Shown here: piece by piece, positions 44,468-53,441 of the stretch | Position numbering within the stretch: position 1 is the stretch's first letter | How the letters are laid out: each line of letters starts with the position of its first letter | NCBI GenBank assembly: GCA_040183005.1 | Contig: JAMPIW010000007.1 | Location: 1,826,001 to 1,890,000 of the forward strand | Source of the DNA: Gammaproteobacteria bacterium | Lineage (GTDB): Bacteria; Pseudomonadota; Gammaproteobacteria; Ga0077554; Ga007554 | Length of the DNA stretch: 64,000 nt | Reading direction: 5' to 3' | Notes under the pieces: generated by a model | What the model saw: only the letters and a program-made list of their open reading frames with translations | Database searches by the model: none | What the model was told of the DNA's origin: nothing | Position numbers and translations under genes: made by a program

Positions 44468-45000
44468 TTGATCACCTCTTCCCGAATTTCAAGTACTTTA
44501 TGCTGTCTGAACAGCGCTTTCAAAGGCTCAAACGTATCCTCGTCCAACTCCATAATGATGCCAATTTGATCCACGGCGATTTTTTCGCTGTACAGCGTTT
44601 CCTTTTTCCCGAACAGAAGACCGGACAGGAGCAGGAAGCTAATCACAGTAAAAAGGACACCGAACAAAATCAGCATTTCATAGGTCAATACAATATTGGA
44701 AGGCAACGGCACAACCGGCTTGCCGCCCTGAGGCTGCACCAGGAAGTTGGCCTGTGCCGACGCCAGGAACAGGAAACCGAAGGTAATGCCGAATATGGCA
44801 CCGGCAAGTGTGAACTTCGGCACATGCGCCGGACGGTCACCCAACACCTCTTCAATCTCCGGGTGCTCGATGGGAGACATCAATCTGACATCGTCGACGG
44901 ACACACCAGGAACCTTGTACTGCCGGATGTCGGCAATGGCTGCAAAGGCCTCCTCAAAGTCAGAGAACAAACCCAAGACACGATATTTCTTTTTCATCAT
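44464..45000 (-). CDS. actD: Alternative complex III subunit ActD (DUF3341)
   Basis: A 178-residue DUF3341 protein: an N-terminal cytoplasmic domain (LGLFSDFEEAFAAIADIR) followed by two membrane helices (about 75-100 and 115-140). It has no cofactor motif. In known structures ActD contacts ActC and ActF on the cytoplasmic side. It overlaps actC by one base and actE by four, so translation is coupled. Confidence 0.92.
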   Translation of the reverse strand: MMKKKYRVLGLFSDFEEAFAAIADIRQYKVPGVSVDDVRLMSPIEHPEIEEVLGDRPAHVPKFTLAGAIFGITFGFLFLASAQANFLVQPQGGKPVVPLPSNIVLTYEMLILFGVLFTVISFLLLSGLLFGKKETLYSEKIAVDQIGIIMELDEDTFEPLKALFRQHKVLEIREEVIK

Positions 45001-46421
45001 TACGCCCCTTCTGCACTGGGTCTACCAGTGGCCTGCTGCACATCCGCCGCCCGCCGATGGAACTTTTCAGCCACCTCGGCATGCGCTTCCCGTCTGCGAT
45101 GGAACACCATCTCCTTAACTTCGTACATAGAGACGCACGGGAACACTTTCACAAAGATCAGGAACAGTAATCCGAACCAGCCGAAGCTGCCAAACACAAT
45201 CGCCCACTGCACAATACTCGGCCACATGAAGTTCCACGCTTCGGGAGCATAGGCATGTGACAGTGTCGGGCCTACGATCATCCAGCGTTCAAGCCACATA
45301 CCAACGTTGAGCAGGATGGAAACAACCATCATGGTCGCCATGTGGCGGCGCAGCTTTTCGAAGGCCAGGGCGAATGGCAGCACCGACCCAAAGAACATCA
45401 TTGCCCAGAAGTAAGGAGCGAATGGACCGACGAACTTGGAGATCAAGACCTCCTTGGCGACGGGATCATGTCCGTACCATGTCGCACCAAATTCTACCAA
45501 ATTCAGATAAGTCCAGACCATGGCAATCGCAAAGGTCAACTTGCAGGTCTTCTCCATCAAGGCAACCGTCATGTACTCCTCCAGCCTGAAGAAGTACCGC
45601 AGGAGGATAAACAACGTGATGATAGCCGCGCATCCCGAGTACAGCGCACCCGCCACAAAGTACGGAGGGAAGCTGGTGACATGCCAGCCCGGCATGATCG
45701 ACATGGCAAAGTCGGAAGACACGATAGAGTGTACCGAAACCGCCAGCGGAATCAGGAAGCAGGCCATCAGCATATAGGTCTTGCGGAAGTGGCGCCACTG
45801 ACGATCCGTACCTTGCCATCCCAGCGAGAGCACGGTATAGAGCTTCCTGCGCCAGCCAGTCACGTTATCACGGCAAATCGCCAGATCGGGGATCATGCCT
45901 ATAAAGAGGAACAGCGCCGATGAGGTAAGGTAGGTGGTGATTGCAAAGGCGTCCCACACCAGAGGCGATCGGAAGTTCGGCCAGATGCCGCGGTCGCTGA
46001 CATAAGGGATAACCCAGTACAGATTCCACATGCGCCCCAGATGGATCATCGGGAAAAAGCCCGCCGTCATCAGCGAGAATGTTGTCATCGCCTCTGCAAA
46101 GCGGTAAATCGGTTTACGCCAATCGGCATGGATAATATGCAAAATTGCCGACAACAGGGTTCCCGAATGGCTCATGCCAATCCAGAAAATGAAGGTTGCA
46201 ATATACAGCCCCCACATGTGCGGCCGGTTAAGATCCGCCACGCCCAGACCGGTCTGATACTGGTACACCTCCGCAACGACAGCGCAAGAGAGCATGGCCA
46301 GGCATACTGCAATAGCGATCCAATAGGCCTTTCTGGGATTCTGCAGACTTTGCAGAATATCCGTATTGATCTGCGCCCACTTGATCTCTTCGTTGATATC
46401 TTTTTCGTTTACGTATTTCAT
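45000..46421 (-). CDS. actC: Alternative complex III subunit ActC (NrfD/PsrC family)
   Basis: A 473-residue membrane protein with about ten helices, homologous to polysulfide reductase subunit PsrC/NrfD. Conserved phrases are WIGMSHSGTLLSAILHIIHADWR and IMPGWHVTSFPPYFVAGALYSG. ActC carries the main quinol-oxidation site next to ActB. The C-terminal about 40 residues are charged and cytosolic. It lies 85 bp after actB2. Confidence 0.94.
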   Translation of the reverse strand: MKYVNEKDINEEIKWAQINTDILQSLQNPRKAYWIAIAVCLAMLSCAVVAEVYQYQTGLGVADLNRPHMWGLYIATFIFWIGMSHSGTLLSAILHIIHADWRKPIYRFAEAMTTFSLMTAGFFPMIHLGRMWNLYWVIPYVSDRGIWPNFRSPLVWDAFAITTYLTSSALFLFIGMIPDLAICRDNVTGWRRKLYTVLSLGWQGTDRQWRHFRKTYMLMACFLIPLAVSVHSIVSSDFAMSIMPGWHVTSFPPYFVAGALYSGCAAIITLFILLRYFFRLEEYMTVALMEKTCKLTFAIAMVWTYLNLVEFGATWYGHDPVAKEVLISKFVGPFAPYFWAMMFFGSVLPFALAFEKLRRHMATMMVVSILLNVGMWLERWMIVGPTLSHAYAPEAWNFMWPSIVQWAIVFGSFGWFGLLFLIFVKVFPCVSMYEVKEMVFHRRREAHAEVAEKFHRRAADVQQATGRPSAEGA

Positions 46422-46506
46422 GCCGTCTTTTCCACCGACCTGATTTGTTGAGTTGTCATTGAAACCACCAGGATTGACTCATAAACAACCACGCGAACCC
46501 CCACCC

Positions 46507-47508
46507 TTAGACTTCGCGCACCCGCTCCAGGTACAGCACGCTGGGATCGGTGTTCAAGCCCTCCAGAATACGGTAACCGCGAAGCTCCTTGTTTTCTTTG
46601 TTCTGCTTGGTCTTGCCGCGCTCCACCTGATGGTAGCTCCACAGCTTGCTTACCTGGCTCTCAGGATTCTGCATATCGCCGAACACCAATGCCCCGGTGG
46701 GGCACGTCTGTACGCACGCAGTCGAAAACTCGCCGTCGATCACCTTACGGTCTTCCATCTTGGCTTTATCTTTCGCCACGCGGATACGCTGGATACAGAA
46801 GGTGCATTTTTCCATCACACCCTTGTCGCGCACACTAAGATCCGGATTGAGCTGCATGTGCAGCGGCTCCGGCCAAGCATCTTCATAGTAGGACCAGAAA
46901 TTAAAATAGCGTAACCGGTAGGGGCAATTGTTGGAACAGTAACGTGACCCGATACAGCGGTTATACACCTGGGCGTTGAGGCCGTCCGGGGTGTGGTATG
47001 TTGCAGCTACCGGGCAGACCGGCTCGCAGGTGGCGGCATGGCACTGCTGGCACATCATCGGCAGGAAGCTTGCGCCAAAATCCTGGAATTCGCTTTTAGT
47101 CCCGTCAAACCCGACGCGCTGTTCAAAGCTCTGTCCGTCCTGCTCAAGCAAGCCTGGGAGGTAGCTGCTGGGCATGGATGGTTTCAGTTCGGTCTTTTTG
47201 GCGGGGGGGTTACCCTCAATCCAGGCATCGACATTCGCCGTGGGTATTGCCTCGTATGGCGCCAGATCAGGTTCATCCCAATAACGCTCAATGCGCAGCC
47301 AGTTCATGGCCTGGTTTTTACCGCAGCGTTTCTCACCCACCACCGGCAGGTTGTTTTCGGCATAGCAGGCCACTGAACAGGCGTTGCAGCCAATACATTT
47401 ATTCAGATCAACAACCATGCCCCACTGGTGCTCGTACTCGTGGAAACCACCCTCTTCGGCGCCTTTCCGGTACCTGGACCAGTTGGTCAAAATATTATCA
47501 AGTGACAT
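46507..47508 (-). CDS. actB2: Alternative complex III subunit ActB2 (iron-sulfur)
   Basis: A 333-residue ferredoxin-type subunit with cysteine sets for four clusters: CIGCNACSVAC, CQQCHAATCEPVCP, CIGSRYCSNNCP, and KCTFC/CVQTCPTG in the last third. It corresponds to the B2 half of ActB, which is one fused polypeptide in several well-studied complexes but separate here. The start at 47508 (MSLDNIL) overlaps the end of actB1 by 11 bp. An ATG eight codons earlier is possible. Confidence 0.92.
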   Translation of the reverse strand: MSLDNILTNWSRYRKGAEEGGFHEYEHQWGMVVDLNKCIGCNACSVACYAENNLPVVGEKRCGKNQAMNWLRIERYWDEPDLAPYEAIPTANVDAWIEGNPPAKKTELKPSMPSSYLPGLLEQDGQSFEQRVGFDGTKSEFQDFGASFLPMMCQQCHAATCEPVCPVAATYHTPDGLNAQVYNRCIGSRYCSNNCPYRLRYFNFWSYYEDAWPEPLHMQLNPDLSVRDKGVMEKCTFCIQRIRVAKDKAKMEDRKVIDGEFSTACVQTCPTGALVFGDMQNPESQVSKLWSYHQVERGKTKQNKENKELRGYRILEGLNTDPSVLYLERVREV

Positions 47509-49726
47509 TCTTTGTCCCCTCTGTGCGGTCAAACACGCTTGCAGTAACAGTACCTACCATCTTGCGCCCAAGCTGGGTCTCGCTGCCCATCAGCTTCACC
47601 AGCACCTCGCGCCGGCCTGACTGGGCAACTGTTACGCGGGTGCCATACAGAGCCAGCTCGCCGGTTTTCGCATCTGTAACCGGGGCGAGAATCTTGAGTG
47701 GATTGACGCCGCGCCCCTTGGCATATCTGCCGTATTCTTCATGCCCCTGGCCCATCGGCACAGCGATAACCTGCGGATGGATGCCCTTATAGACATATAC
47801 CTGAGCCTCGACAGCACCCTGCGCGGAGGTCACTTTGACGAAGTCACCTTCTTTCACGCCGAGCTTGGCAGCTGTCGCCGGATGCATTTCCACCCAAGAG
47901 GTCCACACCACCTTGCTGATTTGGTCGGGGGCCTCCTGAAGCCAGGGCAGGTTGGCATGACGGCCATCCCACAAACCAAGCCGTGCAGACGGCGCCAGAT
48001 AGTACTGCTGTGCGTCACTCTTAAACTCGGGAAAGCTGATTTCAACCATCTTGGGATTAAGGGCGCCGGCAACCGTGCCTATATTCAACACACCCTTCTG
48101 CAGACTTTTGCCCCAGAAATCCTCATCGCTGACCGCATCGCCTTTCACAGACGCGGGCAACGCGGCAAACGCATTTTTCAGATAGCCGTAATAATCCGCA
48201 AAAGACTCATACTCCTTAACCTGACGCGCCTTCAGCAAGGCCAGCAGCAGATCACCGAACCCCCTGGTGTCGGGATATAAGCGCTCCATCAACGGCTGCT
48301 GAATGCTGATCGACTTTTGCTCGGGCTGATAAACCCCCATGTGTGTGCCCCAGTCTTCATGGGCAGACAGGATGGGCAACACCAGATCAGCGCTCATGGC
48401 GGTCTCATCCGGATGTACAGCGAAGACCACCTTGAATGGGATATTTTTCAGCTTGTCGGCCAGCCCCAAAGCAGCAGGGGCAGTATAGACGGGATTCGAG
48501 CCATGGAAGAACACCACATCCAGCGCTTTCTTGTCAGCGGCATCCGCCAATGCCAGGAGGTCACGAGTACCACCTGCCTTGGCCTCCATCTGCGGAAAAG
48601 GGGACGATCCAGAGGGAAGGATGGTCTTGCCGATATTGCCGAGCACAATATTGAGCACCATGATCGCGGCAGCGGACTGGTAACCATGCGCATGGCCTTC
48701 GACGGACGCGCCGGCCAGAACCAGACTGGGAGAGCGATCTTTAAGCAACTTAGCAATCCGCATGATGCGGTCGCCTGTTACCCCTGTGATGCCGGCAACC
48801 TTTTCAACATCGTAACCTGCAATCAGCGTGCGGATATTGTCAGGTAGACCTGCGATCTTCACCTCATCCCCGAGCAAAACCTGATTGGCAATACCCAATG
48901 CAAGCACGCCCTCGGTGCCGGGACGAATCGCCACCCAGAGATCTGCGCTGCCGCCCGTGAGGGTCATCTTGGGCTCGACCTGTACCAGTACGCCGCGCAG
49001 GGAACCAGTGCGGAACTTGGCATACTCACCGGAAAAATGCACGGGCGAGGCTCCCGCCCCCACAAGATCAGCACCAAATGACAAAACCATTTTTGCCGCA
49101 GGAAGATCATAACGCGGCATGGCTTCGCCGAGCATATCCTGATTGACGGCACGCACTACGGCGTTGTTGATAGTCTCGTGTATGAAATGATTTTTTGAAT
49201 CCATTGCAGCAAGGTGGGCGGACAGCAGCACCGATTGGTGGCCGCTTACCGTACCGGTAAACCAGGCAAAGCGATCTCCCGCCAAACCAGACGCAGGCCC
49301 TACCTTCTGCTCCAGCGCTGCCAGGGCTTCATCCCAGGACACCTCATCCAGCACGCCACCCTTGCGCAGCATGGGCTTTTTCAGGCGGTCAGGGTTGTAA
49401 TGTCCCTGCACACCGGCCTGACCCATCTGGCACAACTTGCCTTTGTTGATGGGCGAGTCAGGATTACCTTCCATCTTGAGCACGCGCCCTTCACGCACAC
49501 GCCCATGCACACCGCAACCCGCCGGGCATTGCTGACACGTCGACGCAAACCAGACACCTACGCCAGGAATAACATACTCCTCGGGCTGAAGATAAGCGAC
49601 CACTTCCTCCTTACCCTCTTCAAGGGTAACAGTCGTTGGCCTATCACAGCCGGCAACGGCTACACCCACACCGCTCCAACCCAGGATCTTCAGAAAGTCT
49701 CTGCGGTTGATATCGTTACCACTCAT
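47498..49726 (-). CDS. actB1: Alternative complex III subunit ActB1 (molybdopterin-oxidoreductase-like)
   Basis: A 742-residue Tat-exported protein of the DMSO reductase superfamily. The signal has NRRDFLK (7-13) and a lipobox-like VAVAGC with C27. A full cluster motif C64-x2-C67-x3-C71-x27-C99 (CQQCPAGC...KLCQMG) follows. Later superfamily blocks are present (YNPDRLKKPML, FFHGSNPVYTAP). In known complexes the B1 part carries no molybdopterin; the FS0-type cysteines here suggest it could still hold an iron-sulfur cluster. It follows actA by 76 bp. Molybdenum enzyme activity is not claimed. Confidence 0.92.
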   Translation of the reverse strand: MSGNDINRRDFLKILGWSGVGVAVAGCDRPTTVTLEEGKEEVVAYLQPEEYVIPGVGVWFASTCQQCPAGCGVHGRVREGRVLKMEGNPDSPINKGKLCQMGQAGVQGHYNPDRLKKPMLRKGGVLDEVSWDEALAALEQKVGPASGLAGDRFAWFTGTVSGHQSVLLSAHLAAMDSKNHFIHETINNAVVRAVNQDMLGEAMPRYDLPAAKMVLSFGADLVGAGASPVHFSGEYAKFRTGSLRGVLVQVEPKMTLTGGSADLWVAIRPGTEGVLALGIANQVLLGDEVKIAGLPDNIRTLIAGYDVEKVAGITGVTGDRIMRIAKLLKDRSPSLVLAGASVEGHAHGYQSAAAIMVLNIVLGNIGKTILPSGSSPFPQMEAKAGGTRDLLALADAADKKALDVVFFHGSNPVYTAPAALGLADKLKNIPFKVVFAVHPDETAMSADLVLPILSAHEDWGTHMGVYQPEQKSISIQQPLMERLYPDTRGFGDLLLALLKARQVKEYESFADYYGYLKNAFAALPASVKGDAVSDEDFWGKSLQKGVLNIGTVAGALNPKMVEISFPEFKSDAQQYYLAPSARLGLWDGRHANLPWLQEAPDQISKVVWTSWVEMHPATAAKLGVKEGDFVKVTSAQGAVEAQVYVYKGIHPQVIAVPMGQGHEEYGRYAKGRGVNPLKILAPVTDAKTGELALYGTRVTVAQSGRREVLVKLMGSETQLGRKMVGTVTASVFDRTEGTKNVT

Positions 49727-49802
49727 AGCAAATCACCCACCTCAACGTGCAATTCAAAACGCTGCGCACACGAACCCCAAGCGCACCCTGTTCAATTAAT
49801 TA

Positions 49803-50456
49803 TTACTTGTGACACTTCCAGCAGTCGAACGGACCTTTGTTTGCCTCATGACAGCGGGCGCAGAACCCCATGTTAAGAGGTTTGACCTTGTGCGCAACCG
49901 TCATCTTCTTGACCTCGCCGTGGCAGAAGGCACACACTTCAGAAACCCGGTCGACAGACATGCCTTCATTGTCGAACACAAATCTCTTCAGGTGTTTCTC
50001 ATGGGTGAAATGGACAAAATCAGGAACGTCATGCACTTTTTTCCAGCGCGGCGGCTCTTTCTTCTCCCAATATTCCGTGAGCTTTTTAATGCGCGGCTTG
50101 TCGGTAGCAATTACGAGATGGCAGCCCATGCACTTGCTGGTCGGCGGGATGCCGGCGACCTTGCTGCGACGCGCATAGGTGTGGCAATACATACAGTTGA
50201 TTTTATTGATATCAACATGAATATTATGAGGAAACTCGATGGGTTGCTCGACGTTTTTACCCTCATGCTCGCCTTTTGGAGGAACCGCATTTGGAACGCC
50301 ACTACTGCCATCCGCCCATGCGGACGATGCCGCCAGGAAAATTCCCAGCACCATGGCAGCAAACGCCATCAAGAAATAGCGTGAACTACGGCGATGCGGC
50401 ACGGCCACCCCCGAAGAACCCACCGGCCCAGATAAAAAAAGATAACCGTGCGACAT
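49803..50456 (-). CDS. actA: Alternative complex III subunit ActA (pentaheme cytochrome c)
   Basis: A 217-residue multiheme subunit. One N-terminal membrane segment (about 29-47), then five heme sites: CMYCH 88-92, CMGCH 109-113, CAFCH 175-179, CARCH 199-203 and CWKCH 212-216. It is the first gene of the operon A-B1-B2-C-D-E-F. The long positively charged N-terminus before the helix (MSHGYLFLSGPVGSSG...) is probably cytoplasmic. ActA conducts electrons from the ActB clusters to ActE. A promoter about 390 bp upstream is plausible. Confidence 0.93.
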   Translation of the reverse strand: MSHGYLFLSGPVGSSGVAVPHRRSSRYFLMAFAAMVLGIFLAASSAWADGSSGVPNAVPPKGEHEGKNVEQPIEFPHNIHVDINKINCMYCHTYARRSKVAGIPPTSKCMGCHLVIATDKPRIKKLTEYWEKKEPPRWKKVHDVPDFVHFTHEKHLKRFVFDNEGMSVDRVSEVCAFCHGEVKKMTVAHKVKPLNMGFCARCHEANKGPFDCWKCHK

Positions 50457-51189
50457 CTCAACCCTCGATGTTTATATAAATTACCACGGGATTTCAGCAT
50501 TACCGAAAGGAGCGCCCGCCATAGACGGACACCACGCAATGCGAGGCAATCACCCCTCCCGAACAGAATGCGACGCGCCCACCCACCAAAGGGGCGGGGA
50601 CGTCTGTGCGCTGCCACAAATGCTTTAAGGCAACACACCGCGACAATCGAGAGTTAAAGAAGATAGGGAATGCTTAAACGACAGGACACACTAAACCGCA
50701 CCCACCCCTAATCCTTTAATTTCCGACCAATTCGCGCTCCCACCAAATTTCCGTATTTATTTTGTTAGTATTAGGTGCAAAAGGCTAATGATAATAGGCA
50801 ATTAAATTTGTATTTGTTATCTTTGACCGCCCCTACGCCTCGAATCCTAGAACAACTTTGTAGAGCGTGTCAATGCCAAAATATCGAGTTTCTTCAGGTA
50901 TCGCACAGATAACGCAAAAATACACTGGAAACAGCCCCTCGAAACACGTGACAAAATTATACGCCCAGAGCCGCCACTATCTATAAATTATGGCAAAAAA
51001 CCAAAAACAGAAAAATAATCCCTACTTGATCCTATTTTTAAAACTTCACGCCAAAAAAGAAGCCTCACACCCCCATAAAGAGGGCTGACCCTGTCAATAA
51101 CTGCAGCAGAAGCATAAACCTTCCGGCCAATTATTTAGTAGACTACATCAAATTTCAGGATCATCGCCTCCCTGGTGGATATCAATATC
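50457..51189. other. 733-bp gene-free region between actA and the HtrA gene
   Basis: This divergent gap is AT-rich in its middle. No gene is supported: short frames here lack ribosome sites and protein-like sequence. It must hold the promoters of the complex III operon (minus) and the HtrA-type protease (plus). A minus-strand TTGACA-like site is listed separately. No clear plus-strand promoter was found. Confidence 0.6.
50844..50873 (-). promoter_or_regulatory. Candidate promoter of the complex III operon
   Basis: Minus strand: perfect -35 TTGACA (50873-50868), an 18-bp spacer and -10 TAGGAT (50849-50844). It would give a leader of about 380 nt before actA, which is long, so another promoter may exist closer. 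Confidence 0.35.
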
Positions 51190-52386
51190 ATGCAGACACG
51201 CAAAATACTCATATTTCTCGCTGAAGCAACCGTCATTGGTCTAGCTGTTGCGTTTGTTGTGATGTTTTTCTTCCGCCCCAATACCCTGGAACGACGCCCC
51301 GTTGTTGAATTCAAGGAGAGTATGGCACCGGCGAACACCACCACCCTACTGCCACGGGGCATCGCACAAGATATGTCGGGTCCGGTGTCGTATTCGCGCG
51401 CGGTGGAACTTGCTGCACCGTCGGTAGTGAATATTTTTACAGCAAAGGTCGTCACCCAGCGCTCCCATCCGCTCTTTGACGACCCCTCTTTTCGCCGCTT
51501 TTTCGGCGACAAGCTGCCCGCGCCCGGCAAGCGCCAGGAGAACAGCCTGGGATCCGGTGTAATCATCAGCGCGCAAGGTTACATTCTGACCAACAACCAT
51601 GTTGTCGAAGGTGCCGACGAAATCAAAGTCGGATTGCATGACGGACGCAGCGCGGAGGCAACTATCGTTGGCACTGACCCGGAAACTGATCTTGCAGTAT
51701 TAAAAATCGTGGTCGACAAACTCCCCAGCATAACCATCAGCCAGTCTGACGCGCCACGCGTCGGCGATGTCGCACTGGCCATTGGCAATCCCTTCGGCGT
51801 CGGCCAGACCGTGACGATGGGCATCGTCAGCGCCACGGGCCGCAGTGAACTCGGCATCAATACCTTTGAGAATTTCATCCAGACCGACGCCGCCATCAAC
51901 CCCGGCAACTCTGGCGGAGCATTGATCAACGCCTATGGTCAGTTAATCGGGATCAACACGGCGATCTTTTCGCGTTCGGGGGGGTCGGAGGGCATCGGTT
52001 TCGCGATTCCAGTTAGCATCGCCAAGAATGTCATGCAGCAGATCGTCGAGCACGGCCATACGGTACGCGGCTGGCTTGGCATCGAAGCCCAGGATCTCAC
52101 CCCGGAACTGGCCGAATCCTTCGGAGCGAAAAATGTAATCGGGGTGGTGGTTGCCGGGGTATTGCCCAACAGCCCGGCCAGCAAGGGCGGGATGAAATCC
52201 GGCGACATCATCACTCAGGTCAACGATCAAAACGTCACCACGGCCAAGGATCTGGTGAATGCTATCGCCAAAATCACGCCTGGTGCAGAGACGCATCTGC
52301 GAGGGCTGCGCAACGGCAAGGAGATCACATTCACTGCCCGCGTGGGCGAGCGCCCCCAGCCCCAGGTGCAAAAGAAACCCGAATAG
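51190..52386 (+). CDS. Membrane-anchored HtrA/DegS-AlgW type serine protease
   Basis: A 398-residue periplasmic protease with an N-terminal membrane anchor (about 6-28). The trypsin-like domain has the triad H137 (TNNHVVEG), D167 (ETDLAVL) and S241 (NPGNSGGAL). One PDZ domain follows (about 285-385, with RGWLGIEAQDL and GDIITQVNDQNV). A single PDZ plus anchor matches DegS/AlgW, the envelope-stress proteases that start RseA cleavage; DegQ-like quality control is the alternative. ATG 51190 is preferred to GTG 51175 because the helix begins there. It converges on cysB with 14 bp between them. Confidence 0.9.
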   Translation: MQTRKILIFLAEATVIGLAVAFVVMFFFRPNTLERRPVVEFKESMAPANTTTLLPRGIAQDMSGPVSYSRAVELAAPSVVNIFTAKVVTQRSHPLFDDPSFRRFFGDKLPAPGKRQENSLGSGVIISAQGYILTNNHVVEGADEIKVGLHDGRSAEATIVGTDPETDLAVLKIVVDKLPSITISQSDAPRVGDVALAIGNPFGVGQTVTMGIVSATGRSELGINTFENFIQTDAAINPGNSGGALINAYGQLIGINTAIFSRSGGSEGIGFAIPVSIAKNVMQQIVEHGHTVRGWLGIEAQDLTPELAESFGAKNVIGVVVAGVLPNSPASKGGMKSGDIITQVNDQNVTTAKDLVNAIAKITPGAETHLRGLRNGKEITFTARVGERPQPQVQKKPE

Positions 52387-52400
52387 CGCAGCACCCCTTC

Positions 52401-53321
52401 TTACCCCGCCATCGCCGCCTCCACCACCTCGCGCGTCAAATGCGGCGCGAAGAGTTCGATGAAGGCGTACATATAACCGCGCAGATAGCTGCCACGGCGA
52501 ATACCGATGCGGGTGATACTGGGCTCGAACAGGTGCGCCGCGTCGATGGCGCGCAGGTTGGTGTCGCGCGCGGGGTCGAAGGCCATGCTGGTAAGCAGCC
52601 CTATCCCCAACCCGAGTTCGACATAGGTCTTGATCACGTCTGAGTCGAGCGCGGTAAATACCACGTTCGGCTCCAGCCCGTGCGCCTCGAAGGCCTGGTT
52701 GATTTTGGAGCGCCCGGTGAAGGCAGAGTCATAGGTGACGATGGGATAGCGGGCAACGGCCTCCAACGTCAGCGGCCTCTCATCCAATACCGGATGCCCG
52801 GGCGGTGCTACCACACAACGGTTCCATTGGTAACACGGCAGGGTCGCCAGATCCTCGAACGAGGTAAGCGTCTCCGTGGCTATCGCAATATCCGACGCCC
52901 CTGACCTGACAAATTCCGTGACTTGAGCCGGATTTCCCTGGTGCATGTGCAGGCTCACGCCGGGATAACGTTCAGTGAAGGCCTTCACCACGGGAGGCAG
53001 GGCGTAGCGTGCCTGGGTGTGGGTGGTGGCAATGGAAAGTGTACCGATGGTTTCGTTGGAAAACTCCTCACCCACCTGCCTGATGTTCTCCATGTCGCGC
53101 AAAATGCGCTCTGCTATCGCTAGCACCGCCCTGCCCGGCGAAGTCAACCCTGTCAGGCGCTTAGCGCCGCGTTCGAAAATATGTACATTCAGCTCTTCCT
53201 CCAGCAAACGGATCTGATTACTGATACCGGGCTGAGCAGTGTGCAATTTTTTGGCGGCGGCTGAAACACTGAGTCCCGAGCGCGCCACTTCACGGATATA
53301 ACGCAATTGCTGAATATTCAC
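52401..53321 (-). CDS. cysB: LysR-type sulfur regulator CysB/Cbl
   Basis: A 306-residue LysR-family regulator. The N-terminal winged helix-turn-helix (QQLRYIREVARSGLSVSAAAKKLHTAQPGISNQI) matches CysB/Cbl closely. The effector domain has TTHTQARYALPPVV and GVSLHMHQGNP, which in CysB bind sulfate or acetylserine-type signals. It is divergent from a sulfonate-type ABC operon across 120 bp of AT-rich DNA, the classic position for LysR control. CysB versus its paralogue Cbl cannot be fully separated; either would control sulfur assimilation. Confidence 0.9.
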   Translation of the reverse strand: MNIQQLRYIREVARSGLSVSAAAKKLHTAQPGISNQIRLLEEELNVHIFERGAKRLTGLTSPGRAVLAIAERILRDMENIRQVGEEFSNETIGTLSIATTHTQARYALPPVVKAFTERYPGVSLHMHQGNPAQVTEFVRSGASDIAIATETLTSFEDLATLPCYQWNRCVVAPPGHPVLDERPLTLEAVARYPIVTYDSAFTGRSKINQAFEAHGLEPNVVFTALDSDVIKTYVELGLGIGLLTSMAFDPARDTNLRAIDAAHLFEPSITRIGIRRGSYLRGYMYAFIELFAPHLTREVVEAAMAG

Positions 53322-53441
53322 GCGACCTCCATAATATAATATATAGCTATATGTTAATCATATTTTATTATTTTTTATTCTAAGTCAACCCCCGTATAGT
53401 TCGCTCCACGTGCATCACACAACTCCAAGGAGATGAGCAAT
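53322..53441. promoter_or_regulatory. cysB / ABC-operon divergent control region
   Basis: A strongly AT-rich stretch with a perfect 12-bp palindrome ATATAGCTATAT (53341-53352). A plus-strand -10 TATAGT lies at 53395-53400 with no good -35, as expected for an activator-dependent promoter. LysR regulators bind AT-rich dyads in such positions. AAGGAG at 53427-53432 favours the ATG at 53442. Confidence 0.5.

Noticed and set aside
47498..49726. ActB1 as a functional molybdenum enzyme such as polysulfide or nitrate reductase
   Set aside because: The operon order (pentaheme, B1, B2, two NrfD-type membrane subunits, DUF3341, monoheme) is that of alternative complex III, whose B1 part lacks molybdopterin.
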